The notes under the pieces: generated by a model
What the model was told of the DNA's origin: nothing
Seen by the model: the letters and a program-made list of their open reading frames with translations, nothing else
Databases searched by the model: none
In this document: piece by piece, positions 53,526-60,518 of the stretch
Layout: the number at the start of each line of letters is the position of its first letter
How positions within the stretch are numbered: position 1 is the stretch's first letter
Origin: Pseudooceanicola sediminis
GTDB lineage: Bacteria; Pseudomonadota; Alphaproteobacteria; Rhodobacterales; Rhodobacteraceae
Direction of reading: 5' to 3'
DNA: 64,000 bases
NCBI RefSeq assembly: GCF_003575965.1
Contig: NZ_QWJJ01000013.1
Coordinates: forward strand, 88,359 to 152,358
Made by a program: the position numbers and the translations under genes

Positions 53526-54611
53526 ATGCAGAAAATCCGCGCCGCCCTTTGCCGTGAGTTCAACGCACCGCTGACCATCGAGGAGGTGATGTTGCGTGCG
53601 CCCGGGATGGGCGAGGTCGAAGTCACGCTGGAGGCGGTGGCGATCTGCCATTCCGATATCTCTTTCTGGCAAGGCGGCTTTGGGGGCCAGCTGCCTGCCG
53701 TTTACGGACACGAAGCCGCGGGGCGCATCAGTGCCCTTGGCGAGGGTATCCAGGGGCTAAACGTCGGAGACGCGGTCTGCGTCACCCTGATCCGCGCCTG
53801 TGGCCATTGCGACACCTGCGGCGGCGGCCACCCCACCATCTGCGAAACGCCATATGACTCGATGGAGCAAAGCGCGCTGTCACTGGCCGATGGAACCCCC
53901 GTGATGCAGGCCATGGCGTCGGGCGCCTTCGCGGAAAAGATGGTGGTGGATCAGAGCCAGGTCGTGGCCATCCCCGACACGGTGCCGATGGGGGCCGCTT
54001 CGCTGATTTCCTGCGGGGTGATCACCGGGGTCGGGGCCGCGGTCTATGCCAGTGGCATTACCGCCGGTCAGGATGTGGTGGTGATCGGCGCGGGCGGTGT
54101 CGGGCTGAACGCCATTCAGGGTGCGCGCATTGCCGGCGCGCGCCGGATCGTCGCCGTAGACATGCTGCCGGAAAAGTTGGAGGCCGCAAGGGAATTCGGG
54201 GCGACCGACGTCGTGAACGCCGAAGGCAAACCCTGGAGCGCGGTGAAAAAGATCCTGGGCCGGGGCGCTGATGCTGTGCTGGTCACCGTCGGCGTCGCTC
54301 AGGTCTATGACATGGCGCCCCGCTATCTTGCGCGTGGCGGACGGATCGTCATGGTCGGTATGCCCCATGGTGACAAGACCGCCAGCTATTCACCGCTGAT
54401 CATGGCGGATGCGGGTCAGGCGATCGTCGGGTCGAAGATGGGCAATGTCGTCATCAAGCGTGACATTCCCTGGATGGTCGACCTCTATGGCCAGGGCCGG
54501 CTGAAGCTGGACGAACTGATTTCGGGCACCTGGCGCCTCGATCAGATCAACGAGGCGATTGCGGATACCCTTAGCGGCAGTGCCCGCCGCAACGTCATCC
54601 TGTTCAAATGA
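53526..54611 (+). CDS. Zinc-dependent alcohol dehydrogenase
   Basis: A 361-residue medium-chain dehydrogenase. Catalytic zinc ligands are Cys in VAICHSDISFW (about 41) and His/Glu in YGHEAAGRI (about 61). The structural zinc lobe is CGHCDTCGGGHPTIC (about 92-106), with four Cys. The NAD site is VIGAGGVGLNAIQ (about 182-194). The substrate is unknown; related proteins oxidise aryl alcohols or S-hydroxymethyl thiols. AGGGGAG precedes the ATG. It overlaps the enolase-superfamily gene by four bases and may be co-regulated with the pca operon. Confidence 0.88.
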   Translation: MQKIRAALCREFNAPLTIEEVMLRAPGMGEVEVTLEAVAICHSDISFWQGGFGGQLPAVYGHEAAGRISALGEGIQGLNVGDAVCVTLIRACGHCDTCGGGHPTICETPYDSMEQSALSLADGTPVMQAMASGAFAEKMVVDQSQVVAIPDTVPMGAASLISCGVITGVGAAVYASGITAGQDVVVIGAGGVGLNAIQGARIAGARRIVAVDMLPEKLEAAREFGATDVVNAEGKPWSAVKKILGRGADAVLVTVGVAQVYDMAPRYLARGGRIVMVGMPHGDKTASYSPLIMADAGQAIVGSKMGNVVIKRDIPWMVDLYGQGRLKLDELISGTWRLDQINEAIADTLSGSARRNVILFK

Positions 54612-55831
54612 AGCTTGCCGACCTGGATATCATCGTGACCTCGCCCCCCGCGCCGGGGTGGGGCGGTCACTACTGGATCCTGGTCAAGGTCACGACCGCC
54701 TGCGGGATCGTCGGCTGGGGCGAATGTTATGCCGCCAGCGTCGGTCCCGAGGCGATGAAGGCCGTGATCCGCGACGTCTTCGCACGCCACATGGCCGACG
54801 AGTCCCCCGAGAATATCGAGCTCATGTTCCGCCGCGTCTATTCGTCGGGGTTCACGCAGCGCCCGGACCTGACCGTGATGGGGGCGTTTTCCGGATTGGA
54901 AATCGCCTGTTGGGACATCCTTGGCAAGGCGCGCGAGCGGCCCGTCTGGGCATTGCTGGGCGGCAAGATGAATGATCGCGTCCGGGCCTATTCCTATCTC
55001 TATCCCCTCGCTCACCACGATATGGCCCGCTATTGGCGCAGCGCCGACATGGCCGCAGAGAGCGCCGCTGATCTGGTGTCGCGCGGCTATACGGCGGTCA
55101 AGTTCGACCCTGCGGGCCCCTACACCATCCGGGGCGGGCATATGCCGTCGATGTCGGATTTGTCTTATTCGACTGAGGTTTGCGCCGCCGTGCGTGCCGC
55201 TGTCGGCAGCCGCGCCGACCTGCTGTTCGGCACCCACGGGCAATTCACCGCCGCCGGTGCCCTGCGCATGGCCCGCGCCATTGCCCCCCATGATCCGCTT
55301 TGGTTCGAGGAACCGGTGCCCCCTGACGACCTGCCCGGGATGGCCCGTGTCTGTGCACAATCGGGACTGCCTGTCGCCACTGGCGAACGGCTGACCACCC
55401 TGGCCGAATTTCGCGCGGTGCTGGAGGCAGGGGTGGCCATTGTGCAACCGGCCCTCGGCCGCGCGGGTGGGCTGTGGGAGTCGCGCAAGATCGCCGTGCT
55501 GGCGCAGGCCTACGGCGCGCAGATCGCGCCGCACCTCTATGCGGGACCGGTCGAATGGGCTGCCAATATTCACCTGTGCGCCGCGACGCCCAACCTTCTG
55601 ATGGCCGAAACGATCGAGACACCGTTCCATTCCGCCCTGATTGGTGGCAGCATTTGCGTTGAAAATGGCTTTATTTCGCCACCCGAGGCCCCTGGCCTTG
55701 GATTCGAACTGGACGAAACGCTCGCGCGGCGGCATGAATACATCGGTAGCCACTTGCACCTGGAGATGCAGGAAGCCCCCTGTCGCTATGATATGGACAA
55801 TGCCTTTCAAGGCGGCGCCCCTCGCGATTGA
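54608..55831 (+). CDS. Mandelate racemase/muconate lactonizing enzyme family protein
   Basis: A 407-residue enolase-superfamily enzyme with the N-terminal capping domain (1-125) and a TIM barrel. The first acid/base Lys is in GYTAVKFDPAGPY (about 159). Metal-region motifs are LLFGTHGQFTAAG (about 206), WFEEPVPPDD (about 235) and VATGERLTT (about 258), and IAPHLYAGPVEW carries the His (about 307). The set resembles acid-sugar dehydratases more than true muconate cycloisomerases. Coupling to the dehydrogenase suggests a sugar-acid or aromatic side pathway. Confidence 0.87.
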   Translation: MKLADLDIIVTSPPAPGWGGHYWILVKVTTACGIVGWGECYAASVGPEAMKAVIRDVFARHMADESPENIELMFRRVYSSGFTQRPDLTVMGAFSGLEIACWDILGKARERPVWALLGGKMNDRVRAYSYLYPLAHHDMARYWRSADMAAESAADLVSRGYTAVKFDPAGPYTIRGGHMPSMSDLSYSTEVCAAVRAAVGSRADLLFGTHGQFTAAGALRMARAIAPHDPLWFEEPVPPDDLPGMARVCAQSGLPVATGERLTTLAEFRAVLEAGVAIVQPALGRAGGLWESRKIAVLAQAYGAQIAPHLYAGPVEWAANIHLCAATPNLLMAETIETPFHSALIGGSICVENGFISPPEAPGLGFELDETLARRHEYIGSHLHLEMQEAPCRYDMDNAFQGGAPRD

Positions 55832-55906
55832 CCGGATTGCGCGTTGTGTGACGCGGCCTATTGCTGGTTTGTGCGCGGCGTGCTCAGACCAGACGGACCG
55901 GATTTT

Positions 55907-56251
55907 GTGACTGATATCGTGGACTTGCCTCCCCCCCCGCGCGAAATGGCCGAAAACGCCAAGATGGCGGCATCCTTTCTCAAGGCGCTGGCGCATGAGG
56001 GGCGTCTGATGATCCTGTGCCACCTCGGTGCGGGTGAGAAATCGGTCAGTGAGCTGGAGGCGCTGCTGGACACGCGCCAGGCTGCCGTCAGCCAGATGCT
56101 GGCCCGGCTGCGCGAAGAGGGCTTTGTCAAGACAAGGCGCGATGGCAAGGCCGTGTATTACAGCATCGCGGACCCCAACACGGTAGAGATCATCGGCCTT
56201 CTGTATTCCCTGTTCTGCGCCCCCGAAGGCAAGGTGGAGCGGTCAGCCTAG
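55907..56251 (+). CDS. ArsR-family regulator, SqrR/BigR-like (persulfide sensor type)
   Basis: A 114-residue winged-helix repressor if GTG 55907 is the start; TTG 55844 and ATG 55946 are alternatives. The ArsR core is FLKALAHEGRLMILCHL (24-40), the recognition part is DTRQAAVSQMLARLREEGFV (55-74) and the wing is TRRDGKAVYYSI. Two Cys, Cys38 in MILCHL and Cys104 in YSLFC, are 66 residues apart, the same spacing as the sulfide-sensing pair Cys41/Cys107 of Rhodobacter SqrR. No sulfide-oxidation gene is adjacent. The stop codon overlaps the convergent FUSC stop. Confidence 0.82.
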   Translation: MTDIVDLPPPPREMAENAKMAASFLKALAHEGRLMILCHLGAGEKSVSELEALLDTRQAAVSQMLARLREEGFVKTRRDGKAVYYSIADPNTVEIIGLLYSLFCAPEGKVERSA

Positions 56252-57237
56252 GCGGGCTTTTCGCTCAGCCCGGGCGGCAGCAACCAGCGGTGCAGGGTCG
56301 ACACGATCAGCGCCGCCACCAGCATTGCCGCGCCGCCCATCAGTTCGTTGACCGCCCCATGTCCGATGGTCCCTACCTCGGCCGTGAGCAGAAATATCAT
56401 ATTGGAATCAAGGCCGAACGGCGCCGTTTTCGGGTTGGCCCGCAACAGCGCGCCAGCCGCCAGAAAGGCCGCCACCAACAGGTACAACCCCAGCGGGGTC
56501 AGGGCCAGGGACTCCCCGATCAGGCGATAGACGATCCCCGCCGCAACGCCGATGGCGCTGCCGGGCAGGATGTAGCGGATCACCGGGCGGGCATCGGGCA
56601 TACCGCCCATGATGGCCGAAAAGATGCTGAGTGCCAGCGCCAGCCCAACCGCCCAGAACTGTCCTGTCAGCAGCGCGACGGTCATGCCGAAGATGGCGCA
56701 ACCCATTGCAACGGCTCCGTTCTTGAGCGCGCGCACCCCGCCATGGTTCTTGCGCAACGCCAGCTTTTCGCCACGCACCGGGGTAAAGGGAAAGGTGGCC
56801 GCCGTGACCGCGACGACGCCGATCAGGGTGCACCAGACGCGATCGACCGCGAGGTTCAGCGGCGCGGCGTGGTTGGCCACCGCAGGCAGGATCACCACCG
56901 CCACCGTGATCGCGGCCATCAGCGCGCCATAGCTGTAGACGGTGCCGATCCAGAATGCCGCCAGCGTCGCCCCGCCGACGGCCAACCCCAGGGCCAGCGT
57001 CAGCAGCACCGGATTGGGCAGAAAATGCAGCGCAGCCAAGCCGATAGCAGCCCCCAGCAACGTGCCAAGCACGCGCAGAATGGCGCGGATCACCAGGTCT
57101 TCGCGATAGGCCTGGCTGACCACCCAGACCGGCATCGCCGCCCAGTAGGGATTGTGCAGCCCCAGCATCCACGCAAGGGCGAGCGCGCAGGCCGCTGCGA
57201 CGAAAAGCTGAACGGCGCGCCAGATCCAATGCTGCAT
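56248..57237 (-). CDS. FUSC-type inner-membrane efflux protein
   Basis: A 329-residue membrane protein in two halves of about five to six spans, with a short charged loop between. The first half starts MQHWIWRAVQLFVAAACALA and includes NPYWAAMPVWVVSQAYREDL (about 29-48), the FUSC/aromatic acid exporter motif. A second repeat follows after FTPVRGEKLALRKNHGG. E. coli AaeB of this group exports hydroxybenzoates, which fits its place next to the pob-pca genes, but the large soluble domain of AaeB is missing. Start ATG 57237; the longer frame upstream crosses repeats. Confidence 0.8.
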   Translation of the reverse strand: MQHWIWRAVQLFVAAACALALAWMLGLHNPYWAAMPVWVVSQAYREDLVIRAILRVLGTLLGAAIGLAALHFLPNPVLLTLALGLAVGGATLAAFWIGTVYSYGALMAAITVAVVILPAVANHAAPLNLAVDRVWCTLIGVVAVTAATFPFTPVRGEKLALRKNHGGVRALKNGAVAMGCAIFGMTVALLTGQFWAVGLALALSIFSAIMGGMPDARPVIRYILPGSAIGVAAGIVYRLIGESLALTPLGLYLLVAAFLAAGALLRANPKTAPFGLDSNMIFLLTAEVGTIGHGAVNELMGGAAMLVAALIVSTLHRWLLPPGLSEKPA

Positions 57238-57436
57238 GAGACCCCGAAACCCCTTGATGCCCTGTGTACCACCGGGGTGTAATCCCAGTTCCCCGGGCTG
57301 GCTAGGCCACGATCGCCGGACCGGGCGCAAGGCCGCCTGCCACCCGGTGCAAGGCCGCGATCCACGTGCCCTGTGTGCAGATCGGCACCGCCGACGCGGC
57401 GCCCCTGCTGCAAGCCTTTGAAAACGCACAAATCCC

Positions 57437-57480
57437 ACGTCGGTATTTGAACGGTATCTGTACGGTATCTGAACGGTGCC
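57437..57480 (+). repeat. 11-bp direct-repeat array, copy C (4 units)
   Basis: On the plus strand: ACGTCGGTATT, TGAACGGTATC, TGTACGGTATC, TGAACGGTGCC. This is the most regular of the three arrays and defines the consensus. It lies 200 bp upstream of the FUSC start and 265 bp upstream of the BrnA-like gene on the other side, so the controlled gene is uncertain. Confidence 0.75.
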
Positions 57481-57614
57481 GAGGCGCGGCGCACGGCGCG
57501 GTTGCGCGGCGTTAACCACGCGGAACGAGGATGTGCAGATCAACGCAGGCCACAGCACGACCGACCTGGCCGCGCGGAACCGGCGGCGGGTTCGCCCCGG
57601 CTAACCGAAAGACC

Positions 57615-57672
57615 CGACAGACCCACAGACCGACAGACCCACAGACCGACAGACCCACAGACCGACAGACCC
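57615..57672 (+). repeat. 16-bp tandem repeat (about 3.6 copies)
   Basis: CGACAGACCCACAGAC repeats three times without change (57615-57662) and then partly (57663-57672). The flanks contain related GACCCGA pieces. It lies about 75 bp before the BrnA-like gene. The copy number could vary by slippage and alter spacing of the leader. Confidence 0.9.
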
Positions 57673-57745
57673 GACCCCGCCTGGCCAGACCCGAGCCGCC
57701 CAGACGCACAGCCCCGATTGACGGGGAGAAAGAAAGAGGCCCACC

Positions 57746-58132
57746 ATGACCCGCCGCAAGCCGCTGACCCGGACCCAACGCATCGCCCAGGAACGCCTGT
57801 ACCGATATGCCTGGGAGGAAAGCCACGACATGCTGGACCTCGACCGGGTGCGCGACCGCGTGCCCGACGCCTGGCACACGCTGGAACAGGACCTGGATGT
57901 ACACGAAAAGAAGGTCAAGCTGACGCTGTACCTGGATGCCTCGGTAGCAAAATTCTATCGCGGAATGGGCAGCGGGTACCAGGCGCGCATCAACCGGCTG
58001 CTGGGCACCTGGGCGCAGATGAAGATTGCCGAGGTGCTGCGCGGGGATGCCCTGCTGAACGCGGCAGCGGAGGAGGAGCACGAGACACCCGCGACACCTG
58101 CGCCGCTGGCGCTGGAGCATATCCCGCGCTGA
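57746..58132 (+). CDS. BrnA-like (DUF4415) protein without visible BrnT partner
   Basis: A 128-residue protein. Residues 56-98 (KVKLTLYLDASVAKFYRGMG then SGYQARINRLLGTWAQMKI) match the BrnA antitoxin pattern, a ribbon-helix-helix-like strand and helix with the GxGYQxRIN motif. The N-terminal half is charged and helical. BrnA normally pairs with the RNase BrnT encoded just upstream, but here the upstream region holds only repeats. A ribosome site (AAAGAGG) precedes the ATG. It may be a solitary DNA-binding regulator. Confidence 0.7.
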   Translation: MTRRKPLTRTQRIAQERLYRYAWEESHDMLDLDRVRDRVPDAWHTLEQDLDVHEKKVKLTLYLDASVAKFYRGMGSGYQARINRLLGTWAQMKIAEVLRGDALLNAAAEEEHETPATPAPLALEHIPR

Positions 58133-58473
58133 CCATACTGCGCGGACGGGCATTCGCCCCGTGAAACGCGCAATGGGGATCATGAGGTGCAGCGCCCCGG
58201 ATGACATGCCGGATGACATGCCAGCGGGCGACGCAGCGGCGGAGCCAGAGCCGAGGCCGCTGTCACCTGCCCCCGATCGCGGGTGGTTCAGGGGTGCCCA
58301 TGCCGGTCGGCGGGCGGAGTGCAATCAGACGTGGGGCGAAAGGGGCGATCGGACGACGCGGCGCCTGCCCTGCCCGCCCTGCGACATGAGCGTGAGACGA
58401 AAAACGCCCGCGGAGGTCGCTCCGCAGGCGTTCGGGGTGTGCGTGTCAGGTCGCGGCCACGTGGGCGCGCGCC
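58133..58473. other. Intergenic stretch of 341 bp
   Basis: It lies between the convergent BrnA-like gene and cspA. It contains the cspA terminator at 58400-58432 and a GACATGCCGGAT/GACATGCCAGCG near-duplication at about 58202-58228. No gene is supported; the open frames are high-GC shadows. Confidence 0.5.
58400..58432 (-). terminator. Terminator after cspA
   Basis: On the minus strand AACGCC and GGCGTT, then CGGAG and CTCCG, form a two-part stem around a four-base loop, followed by five T residues. It lies about 40 bp beyond the cspA stop. Confidence 0.85.
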
Positions 58474-58680
58474 TCAGACCAGCGCGAGGTTAACCGCGCT
58501 TTCGCGGCCGTCACGGCCTGCTTCGATGTCGAAAGTGACTTTCGCGCCGTCACGCAGGCCGGTGAGGCCCGAACGCTCGACTGCGGAAATGTGCACGAAT
58601 ACGTCCTTGCGGCCGCCTTCGGGTTCGATGAAGCCGAAGCCTTTGGTGGTGTTGAACCATTTCACGGTGCCGTTGGCCAT
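58474..58680 (-). CDS. cspA: Cold-shock protein (CspA family)
   Basis: A 68-residue single cold-shock domain protein, an RNA chaperone that melts mRNA structures. RNP1 is KGFGFIEP (13-20) and RNP2 is DVFVHISAV (26-34); MANGTVKWFN is the usual start. GGAGAT lies upstream of the ATG. A long gap upstream (58681-59254) could hold a structured 5' leader as in other csp genes. Confidence 0.96.
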   Translation of the reverse strand: MANGTVKWFNTTKGFGFIEPEGGRKDVFVHISAVERSGLTGLRDGAKVTFDIEAGRDGRESAVNLALV

Positions 58681-59254
58681 CCGGAAATCTCCTGTCTTGT
58701 TCGCTGCCCGCGGGATGCGGCAGCCCGGCTACGTGGTCGATCGATAACTGTAGCCATACAGAAACAGAATGGTCGAAAGAGGTCGCTTAGCCCGCTGAAT
58801 ATGGCAGCGTTTCCGATTCGTGTGAAGAGGTTTCAGCAGGTCGCAACGGCGCATCCACCTGTTTTCTATGACGCTAAGGGCGGCTGGCCGTTGCGCCGGT
58901 GCCGCGACCGGGTTGCAGCACGGCGAAAGGGGCGGTTCTGCCTTGGCGGTGGCCGCCCCGCGCGCCTCTCCCGTCAGGGTTGCAGGGCTAGCGGGGCCTT
59001 TGGATCGGCGGTTCGGCGCCACGGGCAGAAGAGCGCCGGAAACCTCTGTCCCGGCCAGCGGCGCCCTGCCGGACCGGGCCGGGTTCCATCGCCGCGTTGG
59101 CCAATAGCGGTGATCCGCTGGCCCTGCGCGCGTCAAACGGCAGGCCATCGCCGCCGTTTCGCGTCCCCATTGCAGGACGGTCCGCCGCACGACACCTTTC
59201 AAGGCACACCCGCGGCACCCCGCCGCGATGTTGGACCCGATGAAGGAGACAGAG
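58681..59254. other. Intergenic region of 574 bp between divergent cspA and DUF4168 gene
   Basis: The largest gene-free region in the window. It must contain both promoters; the A/T-richer part at 58735-58830 fits the cspA leader. Open frames on both strands are present but have no ribosome site and biased composition. I find no recognisable RNA gene. Confidence 0.5.
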
Positions 59255-59677
59255 ATGACCTTTCATACCAAACTGCTTGGCACCGCCGCGGCGGCTGGCC
59301 TGATCCTCGCCCCGCTGGCCCCCGCGTTCGCGCAAGAGGCCCCGGACCCCACCGCCCCACCCGTGGCGCAAAGCGAGCAGGCGCAGGCCAGCTTCAGCGA
59401 CGAACAGATCGAGAGCTTTGTCGATGCCGCGGTCGAGGTTTCCGAGGTGCGCGACAGTTACCTGCCACAGATCCAGGCCGCCAAGGATGACGCCGAGGCC
59501 GCCGAGCTGACGCAGAAGGCGCAGCAGGAGATGGCGACCGCCGTGTCGACGACCGAGGGCATGGACGTGGACACCTACAACAAGATCAGCCAGACGGCCC
59601 AGCAGGACCCGGCGCTGAACGACCGGCTGGTCGCGATGATCCAGGATCGCACGAAGCAGCCGACGAACGACGGCTGA
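59255..59677 (+). CDS. DUF4168 family exported protein
   Basis: A 140-residue protein with a signal peptide (KLLGTAAAAGLILAPLAPAF, cut after AFA near 27). The DUF4168 domain follows (about 48-133): FSDEQIESFVDAAVEVSEVR, then a helical part and MDVDTYNKISQTAQQDPALNDRL. The function of this periplasmic family is unknown. AAGGAG precedes ATG 59255. It is followed by a strong terminator, so it is probably transcribed alone. Confidence 0.88.
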   Translation: MTFHTKLLGTAAAAGLILAPLAPAFAQEAPDPTAPPVAQSEQAQASFSDEQIESFVDAAVEVSEVRDSYLPQIQAAKDDAEAAELTQKAQQEMATAVSTTEGMDVDTYNKISQTAQQDPALNDRLVAMIQDRTKQPTNDG

Positions 59678-59727
59678 GCGATCAGCGCTGAGGGTCGGAG
59701 CCCCCTCCCTAACCGATCCGCAGCAGC

Positions 59728-59757
59728 GCCGTCCCCGAAAGGGGGCGGCGTTTTTTT
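59728..59757 (+). terminator. Terminator after the DUF4168 gene
   Basis: CGCCGTCCCC and GGGGGCGGCG fold around GAAA into a GC-rich stem with a small internal mismatch, followed by seven T residues. It is 51 bp past the stop. Confidence 0.92.
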
Positions 59758-59815
59758 GGGGGGTGGGGGTTGGGCGACCTACGGATTGTTAACCACGTCT
59801 GCGCAGACTGCGGCG

Positions 59816-60364
59816 ATGTCGCGATACATCCGCCCCCGCGTCACAGGCGCGTCGATCTTTTTCACCGTCTGCCTTGCAGACAGGCGGTCGGACCTGCTGG
59901 TGCGCCATGTCGATGTGCTGCGCGCGGCGGTGCGGGCGACAATGGCAGAGCGGCCTTTCGTGATCGATGCGTTTGTCGTGCTGCCAGACCATTTCCACTG
60001 CGTATGGAGCCTGCCACGCGGCGACGCGGAATATTCGCACCGGATGGCGGCAATCAAGGCGAGGTTCTCAAGGAATATCCGTAGGGCGGGGTTCACCCCG
60101 CCATGCCACGACAGGGCCGTCTTGCAACGCTCCGGAGGAGAGAGGTTTGGGCGCGCGATGCCGATGGCTGGCGGCGGGGTGAACCCCGCCCTACGGAAAG
60201 GCCAGACCGGGATTTGGCAAAAGCGCTTTTGGGAACATCACATTCGCACCGAGTGGGATTTTGCCAATCACGTCCGGTATTGCCATATCAATCCGGTGAA
60301 ACATGGTCTGGTCGCTGCGCCGGAAGACTGGCTATATTCATCGCTACATCGCATCAGGCCGTAG
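59816..60364 (+). CDS. REP-associated tyrosine transposase (RAYT, Y1 family)
   Basis: A 182-residue HUH-type nuclease of the RAYT group, single-copy transposases that are linked to REP/REPIN spread. The HUH motif is His59 and His61 in LPDHFHCVW, and the catalytic Tyr is Tyr155 in RYCHINPVKHGL. Between the two lie GIWQKRFWEHHIRT and the N-terminal GASIFFTVCLADRR, both family features. Residues about 89-127 are encoded by an inverted pair of REP elements inserted in frame. The TAG stop lies inside another REP copy. I chose ATG 59816; an upstream GTG extension crosses the terminator. Confidence 0.9.
   Translation: MSRYIRPRVTGASIFFTVCLADRRSDLLVRHVDVLRAAVRATMAERPFVIDAFVVLPDHFHCVWSLPRGDAEYSHRMAAIKARFSRNIRRAGFTPPCHDRAVLQRSGGERFGRAMPMAGGGVNPALRKGQTGIWQKRFWEHHIRTEWDFANHVRYCHINPVKHGLVAAPEDWLYSSLHRIRP
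60081..60194. repeat. REPIN-like inverted REP pair inside the RAYT gene
   Basis: The copy at 60081-60102 (GTAGGGCGGGGTTCACCCCG then CC) and the exact reverse complement at 60173-60194 enclose 70 bp. The full unit is 114 bp, exactly 38 codons, and keeps the transposase frame open. It encodes about residues 89-127, between the core KARFS and GIWQKRF motifs. Confidence 0.9.
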
Positions 60365-60478
60365 GGCGGGGTTCACCCCGGCCATTTTTGTGCGCTGCCG
60401 CATGTGGACCGCAGGTCGGGCGGAAGAGGATATCGTGGTGAGATTTGCCAACACACGGCGGGGTGAACCCCGCCCTAC
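60361..60478. repeat. Second REPIN-like pair, starting at the RAYT stop codon
   Basis: The left copy at 60361-60383 is the same 22-mer with one extra G; its TAG (60362-60364) serves as the transposase stop. The right copy at 60457-60478 is an exact inverted match. The unit is 118 bp, close to the 114 bp of the pair inside the gene, but the inner sequence differs. Confidence 0.88.
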
Positions 60479-60483
60479 GGAAT

Positions 60484-60512
60484 AAAAAAGGCGGCCCCGG
60501 AGGCCGCCTTTT
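60484..60512 (-). terminator. Terminator after ettA
   Basis: GGCGGCC and GGCCGCC form a seven-base stem around CCGGA, flanked by A-rich and T-rich tracts on both sides. It serves ettA on the minus strand (six T residues) and could also stop plus-strand RAYT transcripts. Confidence 0.9.
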
Positions 60513-60518
60513 CTTCGC

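Larger units (their letters stand above)
57238..57745. other. Intergenic region of 508 bp carrying two repeat types
   Basis: This gap between divergent FUSC and the BrnA-like gene contains the 11-bp array copy C (57437-57480), GTTAACCACG at 57511-57520 and the 16-bp tandem repeat at 57615-57672. No reading frame in it is convincing. Confidence 0.6.

Noticed and set aside
57615-57672. Tandem repeat considered as a CRISPR array
   Set aside because: The units are 16 bp and directly adjacent with no spacers, and no cas gene is present.
58681-59254. Possible protein genes in the gap between cspA and the DUF4168 gene
   Set aside because: Several open frames exist on both strands, but none has a ribosome site, a plausible start or recognisable sequence.
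59816-60364. RAYT considered as part of a full IS200/IS605 element
   Set aside because: No second gene (tnpB) and no left/right end structures other than REP hairpins were seen; the single-gene layout with REPs fits RAYT better.
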